A model generated the notes under the pieces. The model ran no database searches, was not told the DNA's origin, and saw nothing but the letters and a program-made list of their open reading frames with translations. A stretch of 64,000 bases of DNA from Chlorophyllum brunneum (taxonomy: Eukaryota > Basidiomycota > Agaricomycetes > Agaricales > Agaricaceae): contig OY756143.1 in the NCBI GenBank assembly GCA_963576785.1, positions 1,302,001 to 1,366,000 on the forward strand, read 5' to 3'. Position 1 is the stretch's first letter; each line of letters starts with the position of its first letter. This document shows positions 47,636 to 58,611 of this stretch, in pieces. The position numbers and the translations under genes were made by a program.

Positions 47636-48468
47636 CCTGAGGAATGGATGGGAAAGCAAACACCTGAGAATTTGTCTTCAAGAACTTGACAAGGGCACCC
47701 AGCATAGCAGGGTACCCCCTAGAAGAGTCAAACCTTGGACAAGAGGTAAGAATGTGCACACAAGACTCAAAGGGAGCCCCACATGGACACTAGAATGGTT
47801 TGTCCTGGAAGAACCAAGACCTGTAGGCCCCAATAGGTGTATGGTTGAGTATAACTCTACACATGTAGGCAGACAGCAAGTTGGAATCTGCTGCGGTGGA
47901 AGGCAGCCACAAACCTCTATTGAGGTAGGTGGGCTGGAAGGGCTTACCATTATGCCCTTTGAGAGCCATAAATTGGCTTCTTGAGTAAGTAAGATCCTGG
48001 AATTGAGTGATCCAGGTATTCTGGAATTGAGTGATCCAAGTATCCTGGAATCGAGTGATCTAGGCATCCTGGCATGATTTGATAACCTTTTGACAAAAGA
48101 AGTCAAGGGAGGTTTGTGGACAGGAACCCATAGCGACCTGGAGTTCGGTACAATACTGGTGTATGGTACCATGAATGGCCCACTTCTCTGAAGAATAAGT
48201 GTGCCAGATATGAATAGAGTGGTTGGAGTGGCCCCAAACCACTCCATAAGAGCATTACAAACAGTAAGCGAGTGAGCCTAACCAGAATGAACAGAGGGGT
48301 CCACCACTCTCCTGGCTGAACCAAGGGAGTCAGTGAACAATACAATGGAGTCACAGTCAGGGAGGCTGGTAGCCTTCCCAATCATGATCCAGATAGTGTA
48401 TAGCTCTGCATCAGGAGCTGTCACTTGGCCAGCTGCATGTCTTGTCTGGAAGGCATGCTGGCCTACTG
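47636..48468 (-). pseudogene. LINE A RNase H remnant (copy A6)
   Basis: RNase H with the LFTDSLGSA segment (about 48310-48340) and the Cys/His tail, broken by several stops and frame changes. It contains a triplicated 24-bp unit at 47997-48068. Confidence 0.65.
47997..48068. repeat. Three tandem 24-bp units in A6
   Basis: CTGGAATTGAGTGATCCAGG and its 4-base continuation repeat three times with a few transitions. Other LINE A copies have the unit once (for example near 6620). A 24-bp unit keeps the frame and would add 16 residues. Confidence 0.85.
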
Positions 48469-49507
48469 CAGCTCAAGTCTGGCTAGCATCTCGAGGCTGG
48501 GTTATCCTGGCTGACGACAGACATCCGGGCCTACCCCTAATTGTGCTTGCACGTCGGCGGGGAGCATGCTGAAAAAAGCCACCCTGTTGCATCCAAAAGG
48601 GACCAAAAGGATAAGGGATGGTAACAGAGGGTATGGAGGTGAAAACAAGCCAACCGAAAGAACAGGCCACCCCCCACCAGTGTTGCCATGCCTTTGGGAA
48701 CCCCTCTGGGAGTAGCGCCTGGTCATTAGTAGGGATATGCCAAACTCCGGGACACCGGGCGGGTGCGGGTTGATGTGGGGAAACTTGGGTTGATTGGCAC
48801 TCGTTCCATGGATTGCTTAGTAACCCATTCCGTGGGTTGCTTATGTGATCCAATGTGAACACCACCCTGGTAGCGCCCCCTGCGAGATGGAGATCCCCAC
48901 CAGTATTAGCATGCGGATCTGTGCCCAAAGACAAGTCACCTCCTCTGGCAGTAGGGCATAGTGAAAGTGGCTGCAGGGGAACAGGAAGCTAGTCCAGGGG
49001 TCGTGCCTTGGAGGTACACCTTTGTGGCCTCTGCCTGCCCAACTAGTGGACCGTAGCAGGCCGTTTACTGGGAGCGTGCTGAAAAAAGCCACCCGGTTAC
49101 CAAGAAGGAGCGGCCTGGCTCGAGAGGTCTAGATCCTCTGTTGATGGGTCTCCATCAACAACGGAGGGTACCTGTTTAAGTTGATACCATGTAAGTAGTC
49201 TGGATTTGGGGTGGCGATGTGCGCAGTCATGCGGTAAGATCCCGTCCGTGCACCGTATAGGAAGGATGCCTCAAGCGAACGGTGGGCCAGTCCTCAGGGA
49301 TACCATGCTCTCTCAGTAGTGGGGTGTCTGCCCAAGCTAAAGGCTTTACCTCTTAGGAGGGAGGGGCAAAGTCCCTGCAATATGGCTGGATGCGACACCA
49401 ATATGGGAGCCTGGGAACATGCTGGGCATTCTACGGGCACATATTGTCTCAAGACCCCCATCTCTGGGCTGCTAGGAGTTTGCCTGCAAGGGACTCCGTG
49501 TACGGGC
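48469..49507 (+). repeat. Module U, copy U4 (partial)
   Basis: Sense U without its first 390 bp, starting at CAGCTCAAGTCTGGC and ending CTCCGTGTACGGG. Boxes at 48565 and 49075. It is joined at its 3' end to the RNase H C-terminal region of LINE B. With U3 it forms an inverted pair around A6. Confidence 0.7.
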
Positions 49508-50168
49508 TTATTGCGGTTCTAGCTTCCTTGCCCTCAAGGACAGTAAGAACAAGCTGTTACAGCCAACGTACCTCCATAGGGGTTCTTGGCTTCCTTCCTT
49601 TCCCTCTCAGTCTATTGCGACGAGGGTGAATTATGCCATTCTCGGGCACGTACCAACCGGCAAGTATTGCTCCCGGTTTCATCCTCTAGAGCCTATTGGC
49701 TGCGAGTGTGGGGCTCCTTTGGAGACTCGCACTCATATCTTGTGCTCTTGTCCTTTGTACAAGAGACATCATGGCCTGCCGGTCTCTATTGACTAGCTGG
49801 TATCCTTCCTTAAATGTAATCCTTCTGCATTTGCGTTTAGGGCCAACACACTGCTTGCGGGAGTTGGATAATGCAGCACAACCCCTGCTAGCTCCCCACG
49901 TCTCTGGCGTGTGTAGGAGTTAATTGTGAATTGACGCATACTCTCCCTAGGGAGGGGAGGCAAGGGGTCACTTGCATATCTAGTCTAAGATTCGTGCACC
50001 CATGCATGTTTCTGCGACTGTTCACCCAGACCACCTGTTGGCGGTCTAGTTCAGCCAGGGGAGAGCCCATCTTCGTATACTACCCTCTTTGTAGCCTACA
50101 TGTCATAGTAGATACAGGGGGACTGTGATCGTGTACCACCTTAAATATGATGATTTTTTTTAAAAAAA
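49508..50168 (+). mobile_element. LINE B fragment B5 fused behind U4
   Basis: It codes for the RNase H C-terminus (LQPTYLHRGSW, then HILCSCPLYK), with a stop near 49870, followed by 3' UTR. The tail is short (about 7 A, 50162-50168) after a T run. U4 plus B5 behaves as one chimeric insertion of about 1.7 kb. Confidence 0.7.
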
Positions 50169-52205
50169 CGTACTCCTGAACACCTTTGGTAAGCTCATCA
50201 AGAAAATGATCTTGAATTACCTCCAGTTTGACTCTGTCAAACATGGAGTCTTTCATCCAAATCAGCTTGGTGGTATCTGTCAGAGGTCCACTGATAATGC
50301 TGGTGGGATGCTCCTAACCCACATTGTTCATGCAGGGTGGGCCAAGGGCCTCAAGACTAGCATTGTCACTTTTGACATTGCTCAGTTCTTTCCTTTGCTC
50401 AACCACACCATGTTGTTGGCTATACTATAGAAGCAAGGATTTGACCCCTGTGTGGGTAGATTCTTTGTCTCTTATTTGGTTGGCTGCTCTATACAATACA
50501 TGTGGGGAGACCACAAGTCTGATCTCAGACAGGCAGACATTGGGGTAGGTCAGGGCTTATCACTCTCTCCTATCCTCTCTGGCCTTTATCTTGCCCCCTT
50601 CATGAAGCTTTATGACAGGAAGACAATCGCACTTGGGAGTACTTTGCTCTCATATGTCAACAATGGCCTTGCCATCACCCAGGCTAAGGCTTGGGGACCT
50701 AACCTGGTATGCCTTAAGCAGGCATACCAGATTATACATCGCCTGACTACATTGTTTGGGCTTGCCATTGAACACGACAAGTCTGAAGTTTTTCATTTCT
50801 CCCATAAACGGGGAGATGACAACCTGCTGCTGGATTTGGAGTATGCTCCCTATACCAGCAATACTCTGTTATGCCCTAAGACCCATTGGAGGTACTTGGA
50901 TTTTTACTTTGATTGAGCTCTTACTTTCAAAGAGCATGTTCAACACTATGCTACTAAGTCTCTGTCCACAGTCAAAGCCATGGGCATGCTTGGTAACTCA
51001 TCATGAGACCTTCTTTCTTCTCAGAAGAGGACTCTCTAATGCTCATGTGTAGTGCCTATTGCTACATATGGGTTTTGACTTTGGTTTTATGAAGGTGCCT
51101 GTAATAAAGCCCTTCTGAAACAACTCAACACTATGCAGCATAGAGCTGCATTGTGGATCACTGGTGCATTCTGTACCAGCCCCACCGGAGGAGCTGAAGC
51201 CTTGGCTGGCCTCATCCCTATCCACCTCCATCTCAAGAAACTGGCTACCCATGCTATCCACAGGATAGCCACACTTTCTGAGAACCACCCTGTTCACTCC
51301 ATTATGGGACATCAGTATATATCGGATTGTGTTCCACACCCCAGATTAATTACTCTCATGGCCCCCACTCAGGCAGTCAAGATCAAGAGGCCGGTCACGG
51401 AGGTGAACTCTCATTTGCCAGACTTAACAGAGACATTTGAGCCATTTGTGCTCGAAGTGTCACCAGGTTCTTGTCTTCTGGACTGCTATGCAGCCCAGGT
51501 GACTTTTAAGACATATGATGCCTTGCTCAGTGGAAACCCTGTGGGTTGTCAAGTGGATTTGCTCAATGATACTCTTCATGAGTATTGTGAGGACAGACAG
51601 GTTGTCTACACAGTGACGGACACAAGTCTGCCATTGGTTGGAGACTTCCAGGTAGTCTCAGCTACCCACATTTACAGGGGGACATGTTTGCTTCATGCAT
51701 CATATCACCCAGCTGGCAAGGTTACAGCCCCAGATGCTGAACTTTTTGCCATTTGTATGGCTTTGGGGACTACTGTGGTGGTTTCTGAGGCTGTACACAT
51801 TGTGGTCTTTATGGACTCAATTGGTTCTGCCAAACAAGCTCTTGACCTGTCCATACACTCTGGCCAGGGACATTCCCTGGCTGTTTGTTGTCTCTTGTTG
51901 GAATGGTTCAGGGATTGTCCTGACCATTCCCTCACTTTCTGGTCCATTCCGTCTTCGGTGAAATGGTCCATTCATCAGAATGTGCATTTATTTGCCACCA
52001 ATCTTCAGGTTGCTGCTGGACATAGTCTAGCGATGTCCATTGATTTGCTATGTAAACTTAATGTAGCGACTATCCAGAAGGCCTGGAAGGTTACCTTCCA
52101 GGACTCCTCTTATCATGGTTCGAACCTCCTTGTTCTCAAGGATAGTAAGAACAAAATTGTACAGCCAACATACCTCCATGGGGGTTCTTGGCTTCCTTCC
52201 TTTCT

Positions 52206-52218
52206 CTCTCAGTCCATT
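52206..52218. repeat. Target-site duplication of C4 (left)
   Basis: CTCTCAGTCCATT, repeated at 52626-52638. Confidence 0.9.
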
Positions 52219-52625
52219 TTTATTTTATTTTATTTTTTTTAATCAACAATTTATATAGCGGTGCTCGAACGCAGTCCGCATGTACATACATACAAAGGCA
52301 GAATGTACAGAATATTCGGAGAAGGGAGAGTAAACTACAAGTAAACTAACCCCACAAGACTCGTTGTCATCTAGCGCGTACACTAGAGAGATGTTTGGTA
52401 CCTACGATGTTCAGCGAAAAGAGAGAAGGAAAGGGATTTGGAAAGAGAGAGAGTGAGAGAGAGAAATTGATAGAAGAGAAACTATCTACTCGCAATCACA
52501 AAGGGGAACATCAAACAGTACATAGTGTGTGGGCAGGTATTTACCCAGGCACCATGGGAGAGATGGATTTTGAAAGAAAACTACATAAAATAGTAGACGA
52601 GCGAGGAGAGGGGGAGATAGAGACC
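52219..52625 (-). mobile_element. LINE C 3'-end insertion C4
   Basis: About 400 bp of antisense LINE C 3' UTR with an impure T-rich tail (ATTTTATTTT pattern). It is a severely 5'-truncated insertion in RNase H of B6, with a 13-bp TSD. Non-coding. Confidence 0.9.
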
Positions 52626-52638
52626 CTCTCAGTCCATT
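52626..52638. repeat. Target-site duplication of C4 (right)
   Basis: CTCTCAGTCCATT, identical to 52206-52218. Confidence 0.9.
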
Positions 52639-53167
52639 GCGATGAGAGTGAACTGTGCCATTCTTGGGCATGCACCAACCAGCAAGTATCACTCCCAGTT
52701 CCATCCTCTAGAGCCTACTGGCTGTGAGTGTGGGGCTCCTCTGGAGCCCTGCACTCATATCTTGTGCTCCTGTCCTTTGTACAAGAGACATCGTGGCCTG
52801 CTGGTCTCTATTGACCAGCTGGTAGGTTTCCTTAAATGCAATCCTTCAGCATTTGCATTTAAGTCCAACACACCGCTTGCAGGAGTTGGATAATATGACG
52901 TGGCCCCTGCTAGCTCCCCATGTCTCTGACGTGTGTAGGAGTTAATTGCAAATTGATGCATACTCTCCTTAGGGAGGGGAGGCTAGAGGTTGCTCATTAT
53001 TCTGGTCTAGGATTTGCATGTCTGTGCGTGTTTCCACAACTGTTCATCCAGACCACCTATCAGCAGTCTAGTTCGGCCAGGGGAGAGCCAATCTTTGTAT
53101 ATCCTTACTTTGTAGCCTACATGTCATAGTAGAAACAGGTGGACTATGACTGCACACCACCTTAAAC

Positions 53168-53198
<31 letters not shown>

Positions 53199-53200
53199 AA

Positions 53201-54308
53201 GGTGCTGTTCAGATACCTTATATGCATGGCCCTCTCATCACAAGAACAAGGAGAGTTATGGAAGAACACCTGGGCCACAAAGCAGTCCAGGAGACAATAA
53301 TCAGGTTGAGCCACTGTAGAGCAGGGATCAAACTGTTCAGTGAGAGATGGAAGCATGGAAACAGCTTCCATAAGGGAGCCCTTGACCTGCCTAATGAGGC
53401 AATCGGTCAAAAGTGAGATGAAGAGAGGGTGTGGGGGGGCACCCTTGGTGTTCGGGCAATTTAGGAGAGATCAGAGAGGGTGGGTATTGGAGAGAGTGGC
53501 AAGATGGTAGTTCGCTCTTGAAGCCAACTTCTTCAGATAGAGGTGGATGGAAATGAGACCAGCAAGGCTTTGGCACTACCAGAGGGGGAGGTGTGGAACA
53601 CACTGGTGATCCACAACACAGCCTTGTGTTGCATAGTATTGAGAGATTTGAGAAGGCCCTTACATCAAGCCCTGTCAAAATACCACAGACAGAAGCCATA
53701 TGTTGCAATAGGCATGACACATGACCTGAAGAGAAGCTGCTTCTGCTTGGGGGTCAAACCATGGGAGGAGTTACCAAGCATCCCCATCGCTTTCATAGTG
53801 GAGAGGGCCTTGGTAGAGTAATGTCAAATATGCTCCTGGAAGTTCAGGGCATGATCAAAGTAAAAGCCCAGGTACCTCCAATAGGTCTTAGGGCAGAGAG
53901 GAGTGTCCCCTGTGAATGGACCAAAGTCCAAGTCAAGGGGGGGTTCACATCTCCAGGCTTCCTGGAAAAGTGGAAAAGTTCAGACTTGTCATACTCCATG
54001 ACAAGTGCAAATGCTACAAAAAGGTTAAAGAGAACAAAATATGCCCCCTTGAGGGTGTCCAAGTTCTTGTCCCAGGTTTTAGCCTGGGTGATACAATGGT
54101 ACCATTGTTGATATAAGACAACAGAGTACTCCTAGGGGAAGTAATCCATAAGTCAAAGACCTTCATAAGAGGGGCAATATAGAGGCCAGAGAGGACTGGG
54201 GACATGGCAGAGCCCTGTCCAATGCCTACATCTGCATCCCGGGAATCAGAGGAGAAGCTGTTCCACATATAAATGGTAGAACGGCCCACCAAGTACAAAG
54301 CAAAAAAA
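53201..54308 (-). pseudogene. LINE A RT fragment A7, antisense
   Basis: It is nearly identical to 26403-27515, beginning at the same base after a LINE B tail. It covers the RNase H start, the thumb and the palm; motif C reads YINNG. It ends at a run of A where the 5' end of module U (54309) begins. Confidence 0.75.
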
Positions 54309-55738
54309 TCGCTCCTTGACTTGTTACCACCACCACCACTTTTTCCACTTCCTTTCCCCATCACACCATTCGTCTCCTGGGCTCTCTCTCATGGGCCTGG
54401 GTGTTTTCTGAGCCTTTACTGGCTGTAGGGGGGCAGTCTGTGTGGCAATGTTACTTGGTCGATGGGCAGCACACCCTTGGTAAAGGCAATTAAAGGTGGG
54501 TATATCCCCACCATTCATCTGACTAACATCTATATGCACAGATCAACAGGGCGGCCCCTTGGTAAAGGGTCTTAAAGGCTGGAGTACTGGCCATCTTGCT
54601 CACTTGCCCTCGCTGGGTTGCTAGTGGTGGTGGCCCTTCTATCAATCCAATGGAGTTGTAGTCCTGTATAGGGTTCACATGGTGGTTTTAACCTCTGCTG
54701 CAGCTCAAGTCTGGCTAGCATCTCAAGGCTGGGTTATCCTGGCTCACAATGGATGTCTGGGCCTACCCCTAATTGTGCTTGCATGTCAGCGGGGAGTGTG
54801 CTGAAAAAAGCCACCCTGTCACACCCAAAAGGGACCAAAAGGATAAGGGATGGTAACAGGGGGTATGGAGGTGAAAACAAGCCGACCGAAAGGACAGGCC
54901 ACCCCCCACCAGTGTTGCCATGCCTTCGGGAACCCCTCTGGGGGTAGCGCCTGGTCGTTAGTAGGGATACGCCAAACTCTGGGACACCGGGCGGGTGCGG
55001 GTTGATGTGGGGAAACTCGGGTTGATTGGCACTCGTTCCATGGATTGCTTAGTAACCCATTCCGTGGGTTGCTTATGTGATCCAATGTGAACACCACCCT
55101 GGTAGCGCCCCCTGCGAGACGGAGATCCCCACCAGTATTAGCATGCGGATCTGTGCCCAAAGACAAGTCACCTCCTCTGGCGGTAGGGCATAGTGAAAGC
55201 GGCTGCAGGGGAACAGGAAGCTAGTCCAGGGGTCATGCCTTGGAGGTACGCCTTTGTGGCCTCTGCCTGCCCAACTAGTGGACCGTAGCGGGCCGTTTAC
55301 TGGGAGTGCGCTGAAAAAAGCTGCCCAGTTACTGAGAAGGAGCAGCCTGGCTCGAGAGGTCTAGATTCTCTGTTGATGGGTCTCCATCAACAACGGAGTG
55401 TACCCATTTAAGTTGATACTACGTAAGTAGTCTGGATTTGGGGTGGCAATGTGCACAGTCATGCGGTAAGATCCCATCTGTGCACTATATAGGAAGGATG
55501 CCTCAAGCAAATGGTGGGCTGGTCCTCAGGGATACCATGCTCTCTTAGTAGCAAGGTGTCCGCCCAAGCTGAAGGCTTTACCTCTTAGGAGGGAGGGGCA
55601 AAGTCCCCACAACATGGCTGGATGTGACACCAATATGGGAGCCTGGGAACATGCTGGGCATTCTATGGGCACATATCGTCTCAAGACTCCCATCTCTGGG
55701 CTGCTAGGAGTTTGCCTGCAAGGGACTCCATGTATGGG
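54309..55738 (+). repeat. Module U, copy U5 (complete, 1.43 kb)
   Basis: Complete sense U from CTCCTTGACTTGTTACC to CTCCATGTATGGG, with boxes at 54797 and 55307 (TGTGCTGAAAAAAGCC and TGCGCTGAAAAAAGCT). It includes a short imperfect tandem (TCCATGGATTGCTTA and TCCGTGGGTTGCTTA) near 55036-55072. It is joined to LINE B RT at 55739 and seems to form the 5' end of that copy. Confidence 0.7.
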
Positions 55739-56331
55739 TTGCTCAACTACAATATGTTGTTGGCAATTTTACAGAAGCAAGGATTTGACCCCTGTGTGGG
55801 GAGATTCTTTGCCTCTTATTTAGTTGGCCGCTCTACGCAGTACGCGTGGGGAGACCATAAGTCTGATCTCAGACAGGCAGATGTTGGGGTGGGTCAGGGC
55901 TCTTTGCTCTCTCCTGTCCTCTCCGGCCTCTATCTTTCCCCCTTCATGAAGCTTTATGATAGGGAGGCATTCGCCCTTGGGAGTACCTTGCTCTCATATG
56001 TCGACAATGGCCTCGCCATCGCCCAAGCTAAAACTTGGGAACCTAATTTGGTGTGCCTCAAGCAGGCATACCAGATTATATATCGCTTGACTACTTTGTT
56101 TGGGCTTGCCATCGAGCATGACAAGTCCGAAGTTTTTCATTTCTCCTGTAAACGGGGAGATGACAACCCACTGCTGGATTTGGGGTATGCTCCCCATACC
56201 GGCAACACTCCGTTGTACCCTAAGACCCACTGGAGGTACTTGGATTTTTTCTTCAATCGCACTCTTACTTTTAAAGAGCACATTCGACATTACGCTACCA
56301 AGTCTCTGTCCACGGTCAAGGCCATGGGCAT
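55739..56331 (+). pseudogene. LINE B RT fragment B7, left part, fused behind U5
   Basis: RT from just after motif A through the palm: GVGQGSLLSPVLSG (motif B) and YVDNG (motif C, second Asp lost), then FHFSCKRGDDN. Open for about 200 codons. It is interrupted by C2 at 56331 and continues at 63555. Confidence 0.8.
56323..56331. repeat. Target-site duplication of C2 (left)
   Basis: CATGGGCAT recurs at 63557-63565; adjoining bases (GGC versus GG) suggest an original of 11-12 bp. Confidence 0.75.
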
Positions 56332-56416
56332 GCATCCCTTCTTTGACTCGTACTACCACCATTGATTTGCGAAACTTGATTATACGGTACCTGTCTACAG
56401 TACTAGGATACAAATC

Positions 56417-58591
56417 ATGCCTGTGCTACGTTCCAATCTCTCTCCGAGAGAGACTACGCCTGACGGCGATGGCATAGTCTTCGGGAACACACTACATGTT
56501 CCGGGCCCCTCCATCTTTGTGGCCTCTGCAGCTCTGCCCCCCCCTGGCATCCTGTTTCCTAGGACGCCATCTATGACTAGGCCGTTCATCCCCACGGACC
56601 AGGCCTATAGCAACACTGTTCCCCCATCAGTCCACAGCAACAGGCTGTTCACACCACTGACCCTCTCGAACCCCCTCTAGGGCAAAGGAGACAAAACCGT
56701 TCATTGGGCTTCCAAACATTCTAGACCGGAGGGAGACCAATACTACTCGGGAGAAAACTGGGCTGAGCAAGTCAAAGAAGAGCTTAAGCCCAAAGTCAAA
56801 TTCAAGAACAAAGAAGATGAAAACAAAGAGGATCGTGAAGATGGTCCAGAAGAATTCTATGAAGATGCTGTCAGAGAGGTCGGTAAGATCTCTGAATGGG
56901 TCAAAGCCTGCAGCACTTACAACATGAGTGGCAATGAGGGGCTGGTATTCAGGCAAGCCTTCACAGAACTGACAACGACCTTGATGAAAGCGGGATGGCT
57001 CAAGGTAGCGGTCGATGAAAATAAGAACGACCTCCACGGTTGGATGGGGGTAAATTTTGGTAAGATTATCGTCTGCACTGAGGAAACCCCCTAGCCAGAT
57101 GTTTCTGCCCTTCGACACATGGCCCTCAAAAGCCCCACACGCAAACCTGATGACGTCTGCATGGAGGTTGTCGAACACATTGTTACTCCGGGTATTACCG
57201 ATGGCAACGATGTCACTCATTCGGGTATCTCCGATGATGATGTTCAGATGATCTCTGAAGCAGAGTTCAAGACCATTACCCACAACAAGAAGAAACGGGT
57301 TCGGAAACCAAGAAAACCAACCCCAGAGACCACCGGGCCGAAGAAAACAACCCCCACTGTGCCTGCCAAGGCCGTGACCCCCTCTGCAACTGCTAAGGCC
57401 ACCAAAACTCCGATATCCCTGCCTAGTGGCAAGGATGCCAGAAATCCCCAGGAAGGAACAAAAACTTCCTACGCCGCTATGGCAGCCAAGAAGAGCAAGG
57501 ATGCCGCCTCTGCTGCCACCCCCTCCACTAAAGCCCGGGACCCTCTCAAACTTTTAGAGTTTGCGAGCAAATTCCCAGAATTATCCAACAAGAAGATAGT
57601 GGCTATGTATGATGCCACTTACTCCTCCCCCTCCCTGGTGAATATGAAACCAGCTAAGAAGGCTGGAATTATTTGCTCCACGTTAAATGGTCCATTGCGC
57701 AAGCAAGTGATCATTCCCCTCCTCTCCGGGCCCAATGTCACAAATTTTGGGGCCATTATCGACTCTCTCAACGCATGTCTCATAGCGGAGAAGTCCAAAA
57801 CAAGGGTCATCGCCGCCTCGCAGGGTAAGCTGGGCCTTATGGTCCACACCTCGGAGGTGTTAACCCCCACGGAGCTCGATGTTGTCAAAGCATGGCTCAA
57901 AGACAAATTCGGAGGAGTCACCACAGGCAATGTGTCCCTCCCAAAATCTAAATTGTTTGTGAAAGTCACGGACGTCAGTTATATCATGCCCCGAGGACAG
58001 ATCCTCACAGAAGTGGATGTAGTAACCAGTGTCAGAAATTCCATCCATTCTGACACCATACAATTTGCGACACAGCCACAAGTGCGATGCAACTCCAAAC
58101 ACTCAGACACCTGTATGGTATGGTTCGAGATCTGGGACTCTAAAGCGGGAACCAACATCGCCAAAATTGAGGATAAATTCCTCAACATCTATGGGGGACT
58201 CTTCCACATCAGGAGGGCCACCGCCAACCCTGGTGTTCCATTCTGCGGAAAATGCTGCAGATGGGGCCACCCTCTAATCTGCTGCCGAGCAAGGCTCTTC
58301 ACCTGTGCACACTGCAAGGGGCCACACTCCACCGCCAACCACCGATTGTTTGCCCATTGTTGTAAGGGTAACAATAAAGCAGACCCACCCATTGCGGCCA
58401 CTCCTGCCAGAGAACCATACCCTCATAAGGCTACATGCTCCAACTGTGGCAAGGACCACCTCACTACTGACCAAAAGTGTTAGTTCTGGAAGAAGCAATT
58501 CGACCACAACTGGCACGCCAACAAAGCACTCGAATTAAGAGCCAACAAAGGAGTTCCATTGCCCCCCTCCTCATCATCCCTGGCTAGTTGA
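56417..58591 (+). pseudogene. LINE C gag-like ORF1 (copy C2)
   Basis: A single frame of 725 codons from the first ATG (56417; upstream TGA at 56363) to TGA 58589-58591. It is interrupted only by three TAG codons (56678, 57092, 58481). The third is CAG in copy C1, a C-to-T change. Order: Pro-rich N-terminus, a highly charged segment (56760-56900), a Lys/Thr/Pro linker, the conserved core KLLEFASKFPELS, then three knuckles. These are CGKCCRWGH-x4-C (58243-58284), CAHCKGPH (about 58306) and CSNCGKDH-x6-C, the last Cys falling just before the TAG at 58481. Role: RNA-binding coat protein of the LINE particle. Confidence 0.85.
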
Positions 58592-58611
58592 AGCCAGACT
58601 AACCCCCCGCA

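Larger units (their letters stand above)
47068..48468 (-). mobile_element. LINE A copy A6, antisense, 5'-truncated
   Basis: It starts with 18 T residues (47068-47085), then LINE A 3' UTR and RNase H as far as the ATPDAELY region. The far end meets module U in the opposite orientation, and no TSD is recognisable. Confidence 0.75.
50169..52893 (+). pseudogene. LINE B RT-RNase H (copy B6)
   Basis: One phase is kept from 50206 to the stop at 52891-52893; C4 plus one TSD adds 420 bp, a multiple of three. RT has FDIAQFFPLLN (motif A Asp intact), GVGQGLSLSPILSG (motif B) and YVNNG (motif C, both Asp lost). A 369-codon piece (51133-52242) covers the thumb and RNase H, with TDTSLPL, APDAELFAI and VFMDSIGSA. 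The tail motif CGAPLEPCTHILCSC is intact near 52730-52770. Stops near 50428 and 50916 and others break the frame. Confidence 0.8.
50169..53200 (+). mobile_element. LINE B copy B6, longest LINE B in the window
   Basis: A 5'-truncated copy from the RT fingers to the tail (23 A, 53178-53200), interrupted by the C4 insertion at 52219-52625. Its 3' end and the following antisense LINE A fragment match 25985-27515 closely. Confidence 0.8.

Noticed and set aside
47997..48068. CRISPR-like array
   Set aside because: The three units are directly adjacent without spacers and lie inside a LINE RNase H region.
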